From positions 1-63,284 of the forward strand of contig JAKSQV010000005.1 of NCBI GenBank assembly GCA_024403935.1: a stretch of DNA of 63,284 nt, written 5' to 3'. Origin of the DNA: Ruminococcus sp. Its GTDB lineage: Bacteria; Bacillota; Clostridia; Oscillospirales; Ruminococcaceae. A program made the translations under genes and the position numbers. Of the stretch, positions 1 to 8,081 are shown in pieces. A model generated the notes under the pieces. It was given only the letters and a program-made list of their open reading frames with translations. It had not been told where the DNA came from and ran no database searches. How positions within the stretch are numbered: the stretch's first letter is position 1; each line of letters begins with the position of its first letter.

Positions 1-243
1 GAGCAGGAGTGGGAACTGCCTGAGCTGCCGCATTGATAGCTGCTGAAATATCATCGATTACGGGAGCAGCTTCCTGAACGGGAGCAGGAGTGGGAACTGC
101 CTGAGCTGCCGCATTGATAGCTGCTGAAATATCATCGATTACGGGAGCAGCTTCCTGAACGGGAGCAGGAGTGGGAACTGCCTGAGCTGCCGCATTGATA
201 GCTGCTGAAATATCATCAATTACGGGAGCGGCTTCCTGAACAG
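1..243. repeat. 81-bp tandem repeat, at least three copies, running off the edge
   Basis: The unit starts GAGCAGGAGTGGGAACTG and recurs at 1, 82 and 163, giving a period of exactly 81 bp (27 codons). Copies one and two are essentially identical; the third starts to diverge after about 215. Because the period is a multiple of three, the protein on the minus strand gains 27-residue units containing VIDDISAAINAAAQAV. Copy number on the far side of the edge is unknown. Confidence 0.95.
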
Positions 244-1486
244 GTGCAGGAGCAGCACTCTCAGCGGTTTCGTCAGCCTTCTTTTCAGCGGGAGCAGCAG
301 GCTTGGCAGGAGCTTCATTTGCAGGCTCCGGCTTTGCTTCTTCCGTCTTTACACCAAAGAGCTGATTTGCAATGAGATCCCATTCGCTCATGTTGTCGAT
401 TTCCTGTGAAGGCTTTTCATCCTCCTTAACAGGCTCGGGCTGAACGGGAGCTTCATACTTGGGAATGTTTGCCTGTGCAGCTTCAACAGCAGCCGAAATA
501 TCATCTATCACGGGAGCAGCCTGCTGAACGGGTTCGGGAGCAATGGCTGAAAGGCTTTCCTCAGCCACATCAATGACGCTTGCGTCATTGTCGTAGATAC
601 CTGCGAGCCTTGATGCGGGCTTTTCAGGAGTCTCTATGGAGAACATACTGAGAATATCGTCTGTCTGAGCAGGAGCCGGCTGCGGTTCTGCGGCAGGTGC
701 CTGCTGAACGGGCTTTTCGTTTGCCGGCTGGGGAGCAGGAGCGATATTCGTGTTCATAGCTGCGATAGCAGCGGATATATCGTCGATGACCGGCGGAGCA
801 GCAGGAGCTTCCTGAATCGGCTTCGGCTCTGCCTGTGCCGGTTTTGGCTCTGCCTGTGCCGGAGAAGGAACTGCAAACTGAGCAAGGAAATCATCCTGTG
901 CAGTCTGCTGGGGAGCAGGCTGTGCAACCGGCTCGGGAGCAGGCTCGGGCTCCTCCTGCGGCTTGTTTACAGCGAACTGTGCGAGGAAGTCATCTTCCTT
1001 GGCAGGCTTAGGTTCTGCCGTGGGCTTGTTTATAGCAAACTGGGCAAGGCTGTTGTCGATCGCAACGCCTGTGCCGGGAATGGTTGCATTTATCTGAGCA
1101 GGCTCCTCAGGGGGGAGAGGAGCGGGCTTCTGAGCAGGCTTCTGAGCGACTCTGGGAGCAGGCGCAGGAGCCTGTTCTCTGGTGATCTTGGCTGTTGTGT
1201 TGCCGAGCGGAACTATTCCCTCGTCAACGATGCCCTTTTTAGCTCTGATCTTTTCCTCTTTCAGAAGGAACTTCATTTCCTTCTGGTCGGATTTTATCAT
1301 ATCCTTGGCAATTCGTGTCTTGCATTTTTCACAGGTTATCTCACCGAGATCGGTCATAATGCCGCCTCTGTGGTAGCGAGTAACATTTTCAGACTTCAGA
1401 AGATTGATACCGCAGCCGGTTTTCTTTTCGTTAGAAGTGCCGTGTACCTCATCATTGAAGGAAGTCGTTACGAGCCTAATATTCAT
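1..1486 (-). CDS. Pro/Ala-rich repeat protein, C-terminus outside window
   Basis: Reading frame is open from an ATG at 1486 to the window edge (495 codons, no stop), so the protein is partial. The start is chosen because GGAG lies 7 bases upstream and a promoter and leader precede it. There is no signal peptide. The N-terminal ~95 residues are ordinary, with a CEKC pair near residue 52 that could be half a zinc site. The rest is low-complexity and rich in Pro, Ala, Gln and Glu, with two recurring short motifs: DDFLAQFAV-like (three times, about 1075-860) and PVIDDISAAI-like (two spaced copies near 790 and 505, then three tandem copies at the edge). Disordered tails with repeated hydrophobic motifs often act as docking platforms; that role is inference. 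I recognise no family. Confidence 0.85.
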   Translation of the reverse strand, partial: MNIRLVTTSFNDEVHGTSNEKKTGCGINLLKSENVTRYHRGGIMTDLGEITCEKCKTRIAKDMIKSDQKEMKFLLKEEKIRAKKGIVDEGIVPLGNTTAKITREQAPAPAPRVAQKPAQKPAPLPPEEPAQINATIPGTGVAIDNSLAQFAINKPTAEPKPAKEDDFLAQFAVNKPQEEPEPAPEPVAQPAPQQTAQDDFLAQFAVPSPAQAEPKPAQAEPKPIQEAPAAPPVIDDISAAIAAMNTNIAPAPQPANEKPVQQAPAAEPQPAPAQTDDILSMFSIETPEKPASRLAGIYDNDASVIDVAEESLSAIAPEPVQQAAPVIDDISAAVEAAQANIPKYEAPVQPEPVKEDEKPSQEIDNMSEWDLIANQLFGVKTEEAKPEPANEAPAKPAAPAEKKADETAESAAPAPVQEAAPVIDDISAAINAAAQAVPTPAPVQEAAPVIDDISAAINAAAQAVPTPAPVQEAAPVIDDISAAINAAAQAVPTPA

Positions 1487-1517
1487 AACATTCTCCAATC
1501 CTGCGATGACCGCAGCT

Positions 1518-1641
1518 CCGCTTTACGGCAGCGAGCAGCCGATTTCTTTGACCGAACGATCGGTCCCCCAAACGCTTCGGCCATAGGGGTGACAGCCGGC
1601 TGGATAAGAAAGAGTGTCAGACCGTCACAGGACACAAAGCG
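1518..1641 (-). promoter_or_regulatory. structured 5' leader, riboswitch-like
   Basis: About 165 nt separate the minus-strand promoter from the start at 1486. In this leader CGCTTT (1641-1636) and AAAGCG (1523-1518) can close a 124-nt domain. Inside it are GGGGGACC (1569-1562), a small hairpin GACCGATCGTTCGGTC, and a 3' segment AAATCGGCTGCTCG. The closing CGCTTT...AAAGCG helix, the GGGGGACC block and the 3' AATC-G-C-GCT segment recall the ydaO/yuaA (c-di-AMP) riboswitch, but some conserved blocks are not obvious and the assignment is tentative. That it is a structured leader is fairly clear; the ligand is a guess. Confidence 0.4.
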
Positions 1642-1657
1642 ATACCATTACACGTAT

Positions 1658-1686
1658 ATTATACCCGATACGACAAAAAAAATCAA
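1658..1686 (-). promoter_or_regulatory. sigma-A-type promoter for the repeat protein
   Basis: Minus strand reads TTGATT (1686-1681), 17 bases, TATAAT (1663-1658). Transcription would begin near 1651, giving the long leader described at 1518-1641. Confidence 0.75.
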
Positions 1687-1923
1687 CAGTTTCTTCAAAA
1701 ATTAACGGAGAAATTATACCAAAAATTAATTTTTCGGCGGAAATAACAAATTGTTATTGATTTTTTCGTCAAAAACTTCCGTTTAGGTTATGAAAAAATG
1801 AGAAATGTATACATTTTGACGGGAACTCCATAATCTTTTACTGCTAAAAGGTTTTATCAGATTCATATTTATTGCCTGATTTGAAAATTATATGTGAAAA
1901 TTTACGAAATGCCGCCAAAGCTA
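1687..1923. other. AT-rich intergenic region, nothing further seen
   Basis: Part of the 533-base gap between the divergent genes at 1486 and 2020. It lies between the two back-to-back promoters, is AT-rich, and holds no open frame with a ribosome binding site. Confidence 0.6.
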
Positions 1924-1952
1924 TTGCAGTATCGTTTTGTTTGTAGTATAAT
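1924..1952 (+). promoter_or_regulatory. promoter for the GT2 glycosyltransferase
   Basis: TTGCAG at 1924-1929, 17-base spacer, TATAAT at 1947-1952, about 60 bases before the chosen start at 2020. Confidence 0.75.
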
Positions 1953-2019
1953 TAACAGTGTGTTTATTAATGGCGGAGACTGTATCTGCCGCACAGAGAT
2001 GTATCCGAGGAGGTTGACA

Positions 2020-2991
2020 ATGAAGCTCATTTCGGTGGTTGTGCCATGTTACAACGAGCAGGAGGTTCTTCCGATGTTCTACGACGAGATAATCAAGGTC
2101 TCGGACGGTATGATGAAGGAGCACCCCGATACAGAATTTGAATTCCTTTTCATAAATGACGGCTCAAAGGACCGTACACTTGAAATATTCAGGGAACTTG
2201 CCGACAAGGACAAGCGCGTGAGATATATTTCCTTTTCGAGAAACTTCGGAAAGGAAGCAGGCATTTATGCAGGTCTCAGCAATTCAAAGGGAGATTTCGT
2301 CGTCGTTATGGACGCCGACCTCCAGCATCCGCCGGCATTCCTGCCCGAGATGTACAACTACGTCAAGGACGGCGAGTTTGACTGCGCGACCACACGCCGC
2401 GTCAGCAGAACGGGCGAATCCAAGGTGCGTTCGTTCTTTGCAAGAATGTTTTATAAAATAATGAATAAGATATCCCAGACCGAGATAGTGGACGGCGCGC
2501 AGGATTTTCGCTTCATGACACGGCAGATGGTCGATGCCGTGCTTGCAATGTCCGAGTACAACCGCTTCTCGAAGGGCATATTCAGCTGGGTAGGCTTCCG
2601 TGTGAAGTATATGCCTTATGAGAACGTTGAGCGTCCCGCAGGCACTACCTCATGGTCGTTCTGGGGACTTTTCAGATACTCTCTTGAGGGAATAATGGCG
2701 TTCTCGACTGCGCCGCTCTCATTTTCGATATTTATTGCGATATTCGGTGCCGTACTGTCCGTGCTGTGCCTTATCGCAGGCATCATCACAATGTTTTTCC
2801 AGCAGGCTCTCGGAGCGGCACTGCTCGTTATCGGAGCGCTTCTCTTCGTCGGAGCAGTACAGCTCGGCTGTACAGGCATACTCGGTATGTATCTCGGCAA
2901 GACCTATATGGAGGTCAAGAACCGTCCTGTCTATCTGACGGGCGAGACCGATGAGATGTACCGTGAACGCAAGAAGGATGCAGGGAAATAA
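2020..2991 (+). CDS. GT2 family membrane glycosyltransferase (GtrB/DPM1-like)
   Basis: A 323-residue protein expected to transfer a sugar from a nucleotide sugar to a lipid carrier such as undecaprenyl phosphate at the inner face of the membrane. The GT-A domain shows VVVPCYNE (6-13), FINDGSKDRT (44-53), SFSRNFGKEAGI (71-82) and the metal-binding DAD (98-100) followed by LQHPP. Two C-terminal membrane segments (about 228-262 and 265-297) give the GtrB/YfdH layout. The frame is open 42 codons further upstream, but I chose the ATG at 2020 because GAGGAGG precedes it and the promoter at 1924 fits. The next gene starts 29 bases downstream. Acceptor and sugar cannot be told. Confidence 0.92.
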   Translation: MKLISVVVPCYNEQEVLPMFYDEIIKVSDGMMKEHPDTEFEFLFINDGSKDRTLEIFRELADKDKRVRYISFSRNFGKEAGIYAGLSNSKGDFVVVMDADLQHPPAFLPEMYNYVKDGEFDCATTRRVSRTGESKVRSFFARMFYKIMNKISQTEIVDGAQDFRFMTRQMVDAVLAMSEYNRFSKGIFSWVGFRVKYMPYENVERPAGTTSWSFWGLFRYSLEGIMAFSTAPLSFSIFIAIFGAVLSVLCLIAGIITMFFQQALGAALLVIGALLFVGAVQLGCTGILGMYLGKTYMEVKNRPVYLTGETDEMYRERKKDAGK

Positions 2992-3020
2992 GCTTTTGCC
3001 CTTTCGGGAGGTGAGCGTTC

Positions 3021-4106
3021 TTGAATAAACAGACGCGGCTGGTGGTATCGTTTCTGTTCATTGTCGTGATAATCCTTGCGGCAGCGATAACGCATTTCTA
3101 CTTCAGCGATCCCGGTGAAACGGCAAAGAAGAACACCCAGACGGAGATCGTCCGCAGGCTCGACTCCGACGGAAGCGGCAACTGTGTTTTTATTGACGGC
3201 ACAGGAAGATACGGTGTCGCCGATCCCGAAAACAGGATACTGATCGCTTCGGAATGGACCGACCTCAGATATGCCTCTGCTGACAAGTACATAGCAGCAC
3301 GCGGCATCGGGAACAACAGGCGGTTCGGCTGCGTTGACCTTGACGGCAATATTGTTGTTCCGCTGATATACGACAGGATAGAGAGTATCTCAGTCGGCAG
3401 CGGAAAATACTATTCGGCAGTGAGCAGTTCCGACGGCAGATGCGTCCTGTACACAAGAGATTTTGAGCCGTGCTTCCGCAGAACATGGAGCTCCTGCATG
3501 GTGCAGGGAAGCGACCTTATTCTTGCTGACGGCGGCGGAACATATACGTTCTCTCAGAGCAGCGACGGGCTTCTCTTTACGCGTGCCGTGTATGACGGCG
3601 AAGCGTCAGGCTGTCCGTACAGCGTTGAGATCAACAGCAGAGTGCTGCTCTCAAAGCTGACAGCTTCCATGATAGAGGATATGACGAAAACAACGGAAAA
3701 ATACATCGAATATGCATACAGCGGCGATGATGAGCTGCTGTCCTCGGTCGCAAACGGGAGCCGTGCGGATTTTGCCGTGCTGTTTCCCGATGAGAGCAGG
3801 GTGCTCTCAAAGCGTCTGACCGGCATTTCGGATGTACATATATATTCGGTAAGAAGCAGCGGCGGTGTGCCGTGCTACGAGGTAACTTTCAGGGCGGATA
3901 CGGAGATCGCCTACACCGATGAAGACGGCGGGCGCGGGACTCTGCGCGGCAAATACAAGGCGGCTGTGAGCTTCAGCGGAGGCTCGGAGAACGACCTTCG
4001 TGCCGTATCGGGCGGCTTTGACAAGAAAGCTCCCGACTATCCCGAACCCGAAAAAGAAGAAGACAATGCCTCCGCGGATGATACGGAGAAAAATAAAGCC
4101 GCATAA
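3021..4106 (+). CDS. membrane-anchored WG-repeat protein
   Basis: A 361-residue protein starting with TTG behind GGGAGGTGAG. Residues 9-29 form an N-terminal membrane anchor or uncleaved signal, so the bulk is extracytoplasmic. Residues 50-130 hold WG-type repeat units (YGVADPENRILI, then FGCVDLDGNIVVPLIYDRI), known as PF14903-like beta modules of unknown function. The last 30 residues are rich in Lys, Glu and Asp. It lies between a lipid-linked sugar transferase and purE and probably shares the GT2 transcript. Specific function is unknown. Confidence 0.82.
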   Translation: MNKQTRLVVSFLFIVVIILAAAITHFYFSDPGETAKKNTQTEIVRRLDSDGSGNCVFIDGTGRYGVADPENRILIASEWTDLRYASADKYIAARGIGNNRRFGCVDLDGNIVVPLIYDRIESISVGSGKYYSAVSSSDGRCVLYTRDFEPCFRRTWSSCMVQGSDLILADGGGTYTFSQSSDGLLFTRAVYDGEASGCPYSVEINSRVLLSKLTASMIEDMTKTTEKYIEYAYSGDDELLSSVANGSRADFAVLFPDESRVLSKRLTGISDVHIYSVRSSGGVPCYEVTFRADTEIAYTDEDGGRGTLRGKYKAAVSFSGGSENDLRAVSGGFDKKAPDYPEPEKEEDNASADDTEKNKAA

Positions 4107-4127
4107 CGGCAGAATGGAGAATAGAAA

Positions 4128-4628
4128 ATGTCAAAGAAGGTTGCAGTTATCATGGGAAGCGACAGCGATTTCCCTGTTGTAAAGTCAGCTCTTACCGAGC
4201 TGAAAAAATACGGCGTTGAGTTTGAGTGCCGCGTAATGAGCGCACACAGAACTCCTGCGGAGGCGTGTGAATTTGCCTCAAACGCAAGAGCCAACGGCTT
4301 CGGAGCAATAATATGTGCGGCAGGTATGGCGGCGCATCTTGCAGGTGTTGTCGCAGGCCACACAACACTTCCGGTTAGCGGTAGCCCGATGAAGTCAAAG
4401 GCGCTTGAGGGAGTTGATGCTCTCCTCGCAACAGTAATGATGCCGCCCGGAGGTCCCGTGGCAACAGTGGGCATCGACAGCGCAAAGAATGCAGCAGTTC
4501 TCGCAGTTCAGATGCTTGCAGTATCCGATGATGAGCTTGCTGAAAAGCTTGCTGCCGAGAAGAAGGCAATGGCTGACGGCGTTATCGCAAAGGATAAGGC
4601 ACTTCAGGAGCAGATAGCTGCTCTCTGA
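4128..4628 (+). CDS. purE: N5-carboxyaminoimidazole ribonucleotide mutase, class I
   Basis: A 166-residue cytosolic enzyme converting N5-CAIR to CAIR in de novo purine synthesis. Class I features are visible: GSDSD (10-14), the catalytic SAHRTP (38-43), AAGMAAHLAGVVAG, and the substrate-binding GSPM. Length is typical for the octameric bacterial form. The partner ATPase PurK is not in this window. The gene opens the purE-purC-purF-purM block; the gap to the WG-repeat gene upstream is only 21 bases, so it may be read from the promoter at 1924 or from one I cannot see. Confidence 0.97.
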   Translation: MSKKVAVIMGSDSDFPVVKSALTELKKYGVEFECRVMSAHRTPAEACEFASNARANGFGAIICAAGMAAHLAGVVAGHTTLPVSGSPMKSKALEGVDALLATVMMPPGGPVATVGIDSAKNAAVLAVQMLAVSDDELAEKLAAEKKAMADGVIAKDKALQEQIAAL

Positions 4629-4645
4629 TGACGATTTGCAGTCCT

Positions 4646-4663
4646 GTCCGCATGGAAGCGGAC
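4646..4663 (+). other. small hairpin between purE and purC
   Basis: GTCCGC and GCGGAC flank a 6-base loop, with no T tract after it, so it is more likely an RNA processing or stability element than a terminator. Confidence 0.4.
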
Positions 4664-4706
4664 TTACATATATTATTATATATAATTCTCAAGGAGGAAT
4701 TCTGAA

Positions 4707-5426
4707 ATGGAAAACATTGTAAAAAAGGAACAGCTCTATGAGGGCAAGGCAAAGAAAGTCTATGCAACAAACGATCCTGACCTTGTGATCGTTGATTACA
4801 AGGACGATGCAACAGCTTTCAACGGCGAAAAGAAGGGCACGATCTCAGGCAAGGGCGTTATCAACAACAGGATGACAAACTTCATGTTCAAGATGCTCGA
4901 AAAGGAAGGCGTTCCCACCCATCTCGTAGAGGAGATAAGCGACCGCGAGACAATCGTTAAAAAGGTATCCATCGTTCCCCTTGAGGTAATCATCAGAAAC
5001 GTAGCCGCAGGCAGCTTCTCAAAGAGAATGGGCGTTGAGGAAGGCAAGCAGCTCCTCTGCCCGATACTTGAATTCAGCTACAAGAACGACGATCTCGGCG
5101 ATCCCTTCATCAACGACTACTATGCACTTGCACTCGGTATCGCAACACAGGAGGATATCGACACTATTGCAAAGTACGCATTCAAGGTAAATGAATTCAT
5201 GGTCAAGTTCTTCAAGGGACTCAATATCGACCTCATCGACTTCAAGATAGAGTTCGGTAAGACATCTGACGGCACTATCATCCTTGCAGACGAGATCTCT
5301 CCCGATACCTGCCGCTTCTGGGATTCAACAACTCATGAGAAGCTCGATAAGGATCGCTTCCGCAGAGATATGGGCGGAGTTGAAGAGGCTTATCAGGAGA
5401 TCATGAAGAGACTTATGGGAGAATAA
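4707..5426 (+). CDS. purC: SAICAR synthetase
   Basis: A 239-residue ATP-dependent ligase joining CAIR and aspartate to form SAICAR. It shows the N-terminal [13 protein letters not shown] nucleotide-binding segment, the mid-protein [12 protein letters not shown], and the signature [12 protein letters not shown] near residues 195-206. Length is that of stand-alone bacterial PurC. The start has AAGGAGGA upstream. It ends three bases before the next gene, so purC and the purF homologue are translationally close. Confidence 0.97.
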   Translation: MENIVKKEQLYEGKAKKVYATNDPDLVIVDYKDDATAFNGEKKGTISGKGVINNRMTNFMFKMLEKEGVPTHLVEEISDRETIVKKVSIVPLEVIIRNVAAGSFSKRMGVEEGKQLLCPILEFSYKNDDLGDPFINDYYALALGIATQEDIDTIAKYAFKVNEFMVKFFKGLNIDLIDFKIEFGKTSDGTIILADEISPDTCRFWDSTTHEKLDKDRFRRDMGGVEEAYQEIMKRLMGE

Positions 5427-5429
5427 GTT

Positions 5430-6854
5430 ATGGGCGGTTTTTTCGGTGCAGCCTCCAAAAATGACTGCATTACCGATGTTTTTTTCGGTACGGATTATCA
5501 CTCTCATCTCGGCACACGCCGCGGAGGTATGACATCATATTCCGAAGACAAGGGCTTTCAGAGAAACATCCACAGTATTGAGAATTCACCGTTCAGAACC
5601 AAATTTGAAGATGACGTTGTAAATATGAGAGGAAGGCTCTGTATCGGCTGTATCAGTGATACAGACCCTCAGCCTATCCTTGTCCGTTCAAAAATGGGCT
5701 TGTATGCTGTCTGCTCGGTCGGAATAATCCGCAACGCCGATGCGCTCGTGGAGGAGCTGCTTGAGAGCGGCTGTGCCAACTTTGAGGCAATGTCGAGCGG
5801 AAGCATCAACTCGGGCGACCTCATCGGAGCACTTATCGCACAGCGCGGCAATTTCGTTGAAGGCATACGCTACGCACAGGACAAGATAGACGGCACAATG
5901 TCGCTTATCATACTTACAAAACACAGCATCATAGCGGCACGCGACAAGTACGGCAGACTGCCTATCGTCGTGGGCAAACGCTGGGACGGCTTCTGCCTCT
6001 CGACAGAGAGCTTTGCCTTCCAGAAGCTCGGTTACGAAACATACAAGGAGCTTCAGCCCGGTGAGATAATCAGCATGACAGCCGACGGAGTCGAAGTCAT
6101 GGCAGAGGGTGACCCCTCAAATATGAAGGTGTGCACATTCCTGTGGACATATTACGGCTATCCGACAGCCTGCTATGAGGGCATCAACGTTGAGGTCATG
6201 CGTACCCGCAACGGCGAGATAATGGCAGAGAACGACATTGCCGCAGGAAAGCTCCCTGATGTTGATTATGTGTGCGGAGTCCCCGATTCGGGCACACCTC
6301 ACGCCATCGGCTATGCAAACAGGAGCGGTATACCGTTTGCACGTCCGTTCATCAAGTATACTCCGACATGGCCGCGAAGCTTCATGCCGACAAATCAGAG
6401 CATGAGAAACGTGGTCGCAAAAATGAAGCTCATACCCGTTCACGAGCTTATCGAGGGCAAGAAGCTCCTCTTCGTGGACGACAGTATAGTACGCGGCACG
6501 CAGATGCGCGAGACAGTGGAGTTCCTTTACGCAAACGGTGCAAAGGAAGTTCACATGCGTTCAGCCTGTCCGCCTATCATGTACGGATGCAAGTATCTGA
6601 ACTTCTCACGCAGCCACTCAGAGCTTGAGCTTATCGCCCGTCAGATAATCGACGAATTCGAGGGTGAAGAGGGCGTGAAGTATATCAGCGAGTACAGCGA
6701 TACCAACACCGAACGCGGCAAGCGTATGCGTGACGAGATATGCCGCCGTCTGAAGCTCACATCGCTGGAATTCCAGTCGCTGAGCGGCAAAGTGAAGGCA
6801 GTCGGACTTCCCGAGTGCAACCTCTGCACCTACTGCTGGAGCGGAAAAGAATAA
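5430..6854 (+). CDS. purF: amidophosphoribosyltransferase homologue with degenerate glutaminase site
   Basis: A 474-residue protein with PurF architecture: an N-terminal Ntn glutaminase-like domain (1-230) and a phosphoribosyltransferase domain with an intact PRPP loop [11 protein letters not shown] (348-358). Cys235, Cys387, Cys466 and Cys469 match the 4Fe-4S ligands of the Bacillus-type enzyme. The catalytic Cys1 that normally follows the initiator Met is absent: the protein starts MGGFFG, not MCG. The Asn-Gly and substrate Asp/Arg motifs of the glutaminase are also not recognisable around residues 70-130. No alternative start supplies a Cys. It may use free ammonia, work with a separate glutaminase, or have another role. 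Its position in the pur block supports a purine function. Confidence 0.85.
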   Translation: MGGFFGAASKNDCITDVFFGTDYHSHLGTRRGGMTSYSEDKGFQRNIHSIENSPFRTKFEDDVVNMRGRLCIGCISDTDPQPILVRSKMGLYAVCSVGIIRNADALVEELLESGCANFEAMSSGSINSGDLIGALIAQRGNFVEGIRYAQDKIDGTMSLIILTKHSIIAARDKYGRLPIVVGKRWDGFCLSTESFAFQKLGYETYKELQPGEIISMTADGVEVMAEGDPSNMKVCTFLWTYYGYPTACYEGINVEVMRTRNGEIMAENDIAAGKLPDVDYVCGVPDSGTPHAIGYANRSGIPFARPFIKYTPTWPRSFMPTNQSMRNVVAKMKLIPVHELIEGKKLLFVDDSIVRGTQMRETVEFLYANGAKEVHMRSACPPIMYGCKYLNFSRSHSELELIARQIIDEFEGEEGVKYISEYSDTNTERGKRMRDEICRRLKLTSLEFQSLSGKVKAVGLPECNLCTYCWSGKE

Positions 6855-6857
6855 TAG

Positions 6858-6886
6858 CAGCACCGCACGCTCTTTGTGCGGTGCTG
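6858..6886 (+). other. strong hairpin between the purF homologue and purM
   Basis: An 11-base perfect stem (CAGCACCGCAC with GTGCGGTGCTG) starting four bases after the stop codon, without a following T tract. It could attenuate or stabilise the transcript before purM. Confidence 0.5.
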
Positions 6887-6925
6887 ACCAAACCGAAACC
6901 TATTATGACAACGGAGGGAATCACT

Positions 6926-7963
6926 ATGAACAACAGTTTTTCCGAAAGCTACAAGAAGGCAGGCGTTGACGTGACCGCAGGCTACAGGTCCGTAGAGCTG
7001 ATGAAGCAGTACATCGGACGCACCATGGTGCCGGGAGTACTGTCGGGCATCGGCGGCTTCGGCGGTCTGTTCGAGCTTGACCTCACAGGCATAAACAAGC
7101 CCGTTCTCGTTTCGGGAACCGACGGCGTTGGCACAAAGATAAAACGCGCGTTCCTCATGGACAAGCACGACACGGTCGGTATCGACTGCGTCGCCATGTG
7201 CGTGAACGACATTATCTGCTGCGGCGCGAAACCGCTCTTCTTCCTTGATTATATCGCCTGCGGAAAGAACGTTCCCGAAAAGATAGCTGATATAGTATCG
7301 GGCGTTGCAGAGGGCTGTGTGCAGGCACAGTGCGCTCTCATCGGCGGCGAGACAGCCGAGCATCCCGGCCTTATGCCCGAGGACGAGTACGATCTTGCAG
7401 GCTTCTCGGTAGGAGTCGTTGACAAGGACAAGATACTCAAGCCCGAGACTCAGAAGGCAGGAGACATTCTTATCGCAATAAAGTCGAGCGGCGTTCACTC
7501 AAACGGCTTCTCACTGGTAAGAAGCGTGTTCGACGTAAACGAGGAGAAGCTGAATATGCACTTCGATGACCTCGGAGCAACACTCGGCGAGACTCTCCTT
7601 ACACCTACAAGAATATATGTAAAAGCAGTAATGAGCCTTCTTGATGCAGTGAATGTGAAGTCGATATCTCACATCACAGGCGGCGGCTTCTATGAGAACA
7701 TACCGCGTTCACTTCCCGCAAACCTTGCAGCAAAGATCGAGCGCAACGCAGTACAGGTGCTCCCGATATTCGACCTCATCAAACGCTGCGGCGACATTCC
7801 CGAGCGTGATATGTTCAACACGTTCAATATGGGTGTCGGCATGACAGTATGCGTTGACAAGAACGATGCAGACAAGGCTGTTGCAGCAATAAAGGCAGCA
7901 GGCGAGGACGCATATATCCTCGGCGAGCTTACCGAATCCGAAGAGGGCGTAATCATCTGCTGA
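6926..7963 (+). CDS. purM: AIR synthetase (FGAM cyclo-ligase)
   Basis: A 345-residue ATP-dependent enzyme closing the imidazole ring of FGAM to AIR. Motifs include [12 protein letters not shown] near residue 70, [10 protein letters not shown], and [13 protein letters not shown] in the middle of the protein, with [13 protein letters not shown] towards the end. The frame is open upstream, but the ATG at 6926 has GGAGGG in front and gives the usual length and N-terminus. It closes the purE-C-F-M run. purL, which supplies FGAM, is not in the window. Confidence 0.97.
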   Translation: MNNSFSESYKKAGVDVTAGYRSVELMKQYIGRTMVPGVLSGIGGFGGLFELDLTGINKPVLVSGTDGVGTKIKRAFLMDKHDTVGIDCVAMCVNDIICCGAKPLFFLDYIACGKNVPEKIADIVSGVAEGCVQAQCALIGGETAEHPGLMPEDEYDLAGFSVGVVDKDKILKPETQKAGDILIAIKSSGVHSNGFSLVRSVFDVNEEKLNMHFDDLGATLGETLLTPTRIYVKAVMSLLDAVNVKSISHITGGGFYENIPRSLPANLAAKIERNAVQVLPIFDLIKRCGDIPERDMFNTFNMGVGMTVCVDKNDADKAVAAIKAAGEDAYILGELTESEEGVIIC

Positions 7964-7990
7964 TAACAAAGGCAAAACACAGAGCATAAT

Positions 7991-8021
7991 TCAGGAAACA
8001 GCCTGTATGGCTGTTTCCTGA
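7991..8021 (+). terminator. hairpin after purM, possible terminator
   Basis: TCAGGAAACAGC pairs perfectly with GCTGTTTCCTGA across a 7-base loop, but only ATCCATTTCC follows, so termination would be weak or factor-assisted. Confidence 0.5.
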
Positions 8022-8053
8022 TCCATTTCCGTTGTTCCACAGCGTTACAGAAA

Positions 8054-8071
8054 CGCAGAGAAGTCTCTGCG
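8054..8071 (+). promoter_or_regulatory. hairpin abutting the expansin ribosome binding site
   Basis: CGCAGAGA and TCTCTGCG form a short hairpin directly before the GGGGTGAT ribosome binding site of the expansin gene (start 8082). It could modulate translation or protect the mRNA end. Confidence 0.35.
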
Positions 8072-8081
8072 GGGTGATATT

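Noticed and set aside
1..243. CRISPR array
   Set aside because: The units are contiguous 81-bp copies without unique spacers and are in frame with a protein.
1370..1705. 111-residue plus-strand frame
   Set aside because: Covers the minus-strand leader and promoter; no ribosome site and no similarity seen.
5430..5530. Alternative start giving PurF a catalytic Cys
   Set aside because: Upstream codons read TAA GTT ATG GGC; no in-frame start encodes a Cys at position 2, and Cys13 is not at a chain end.
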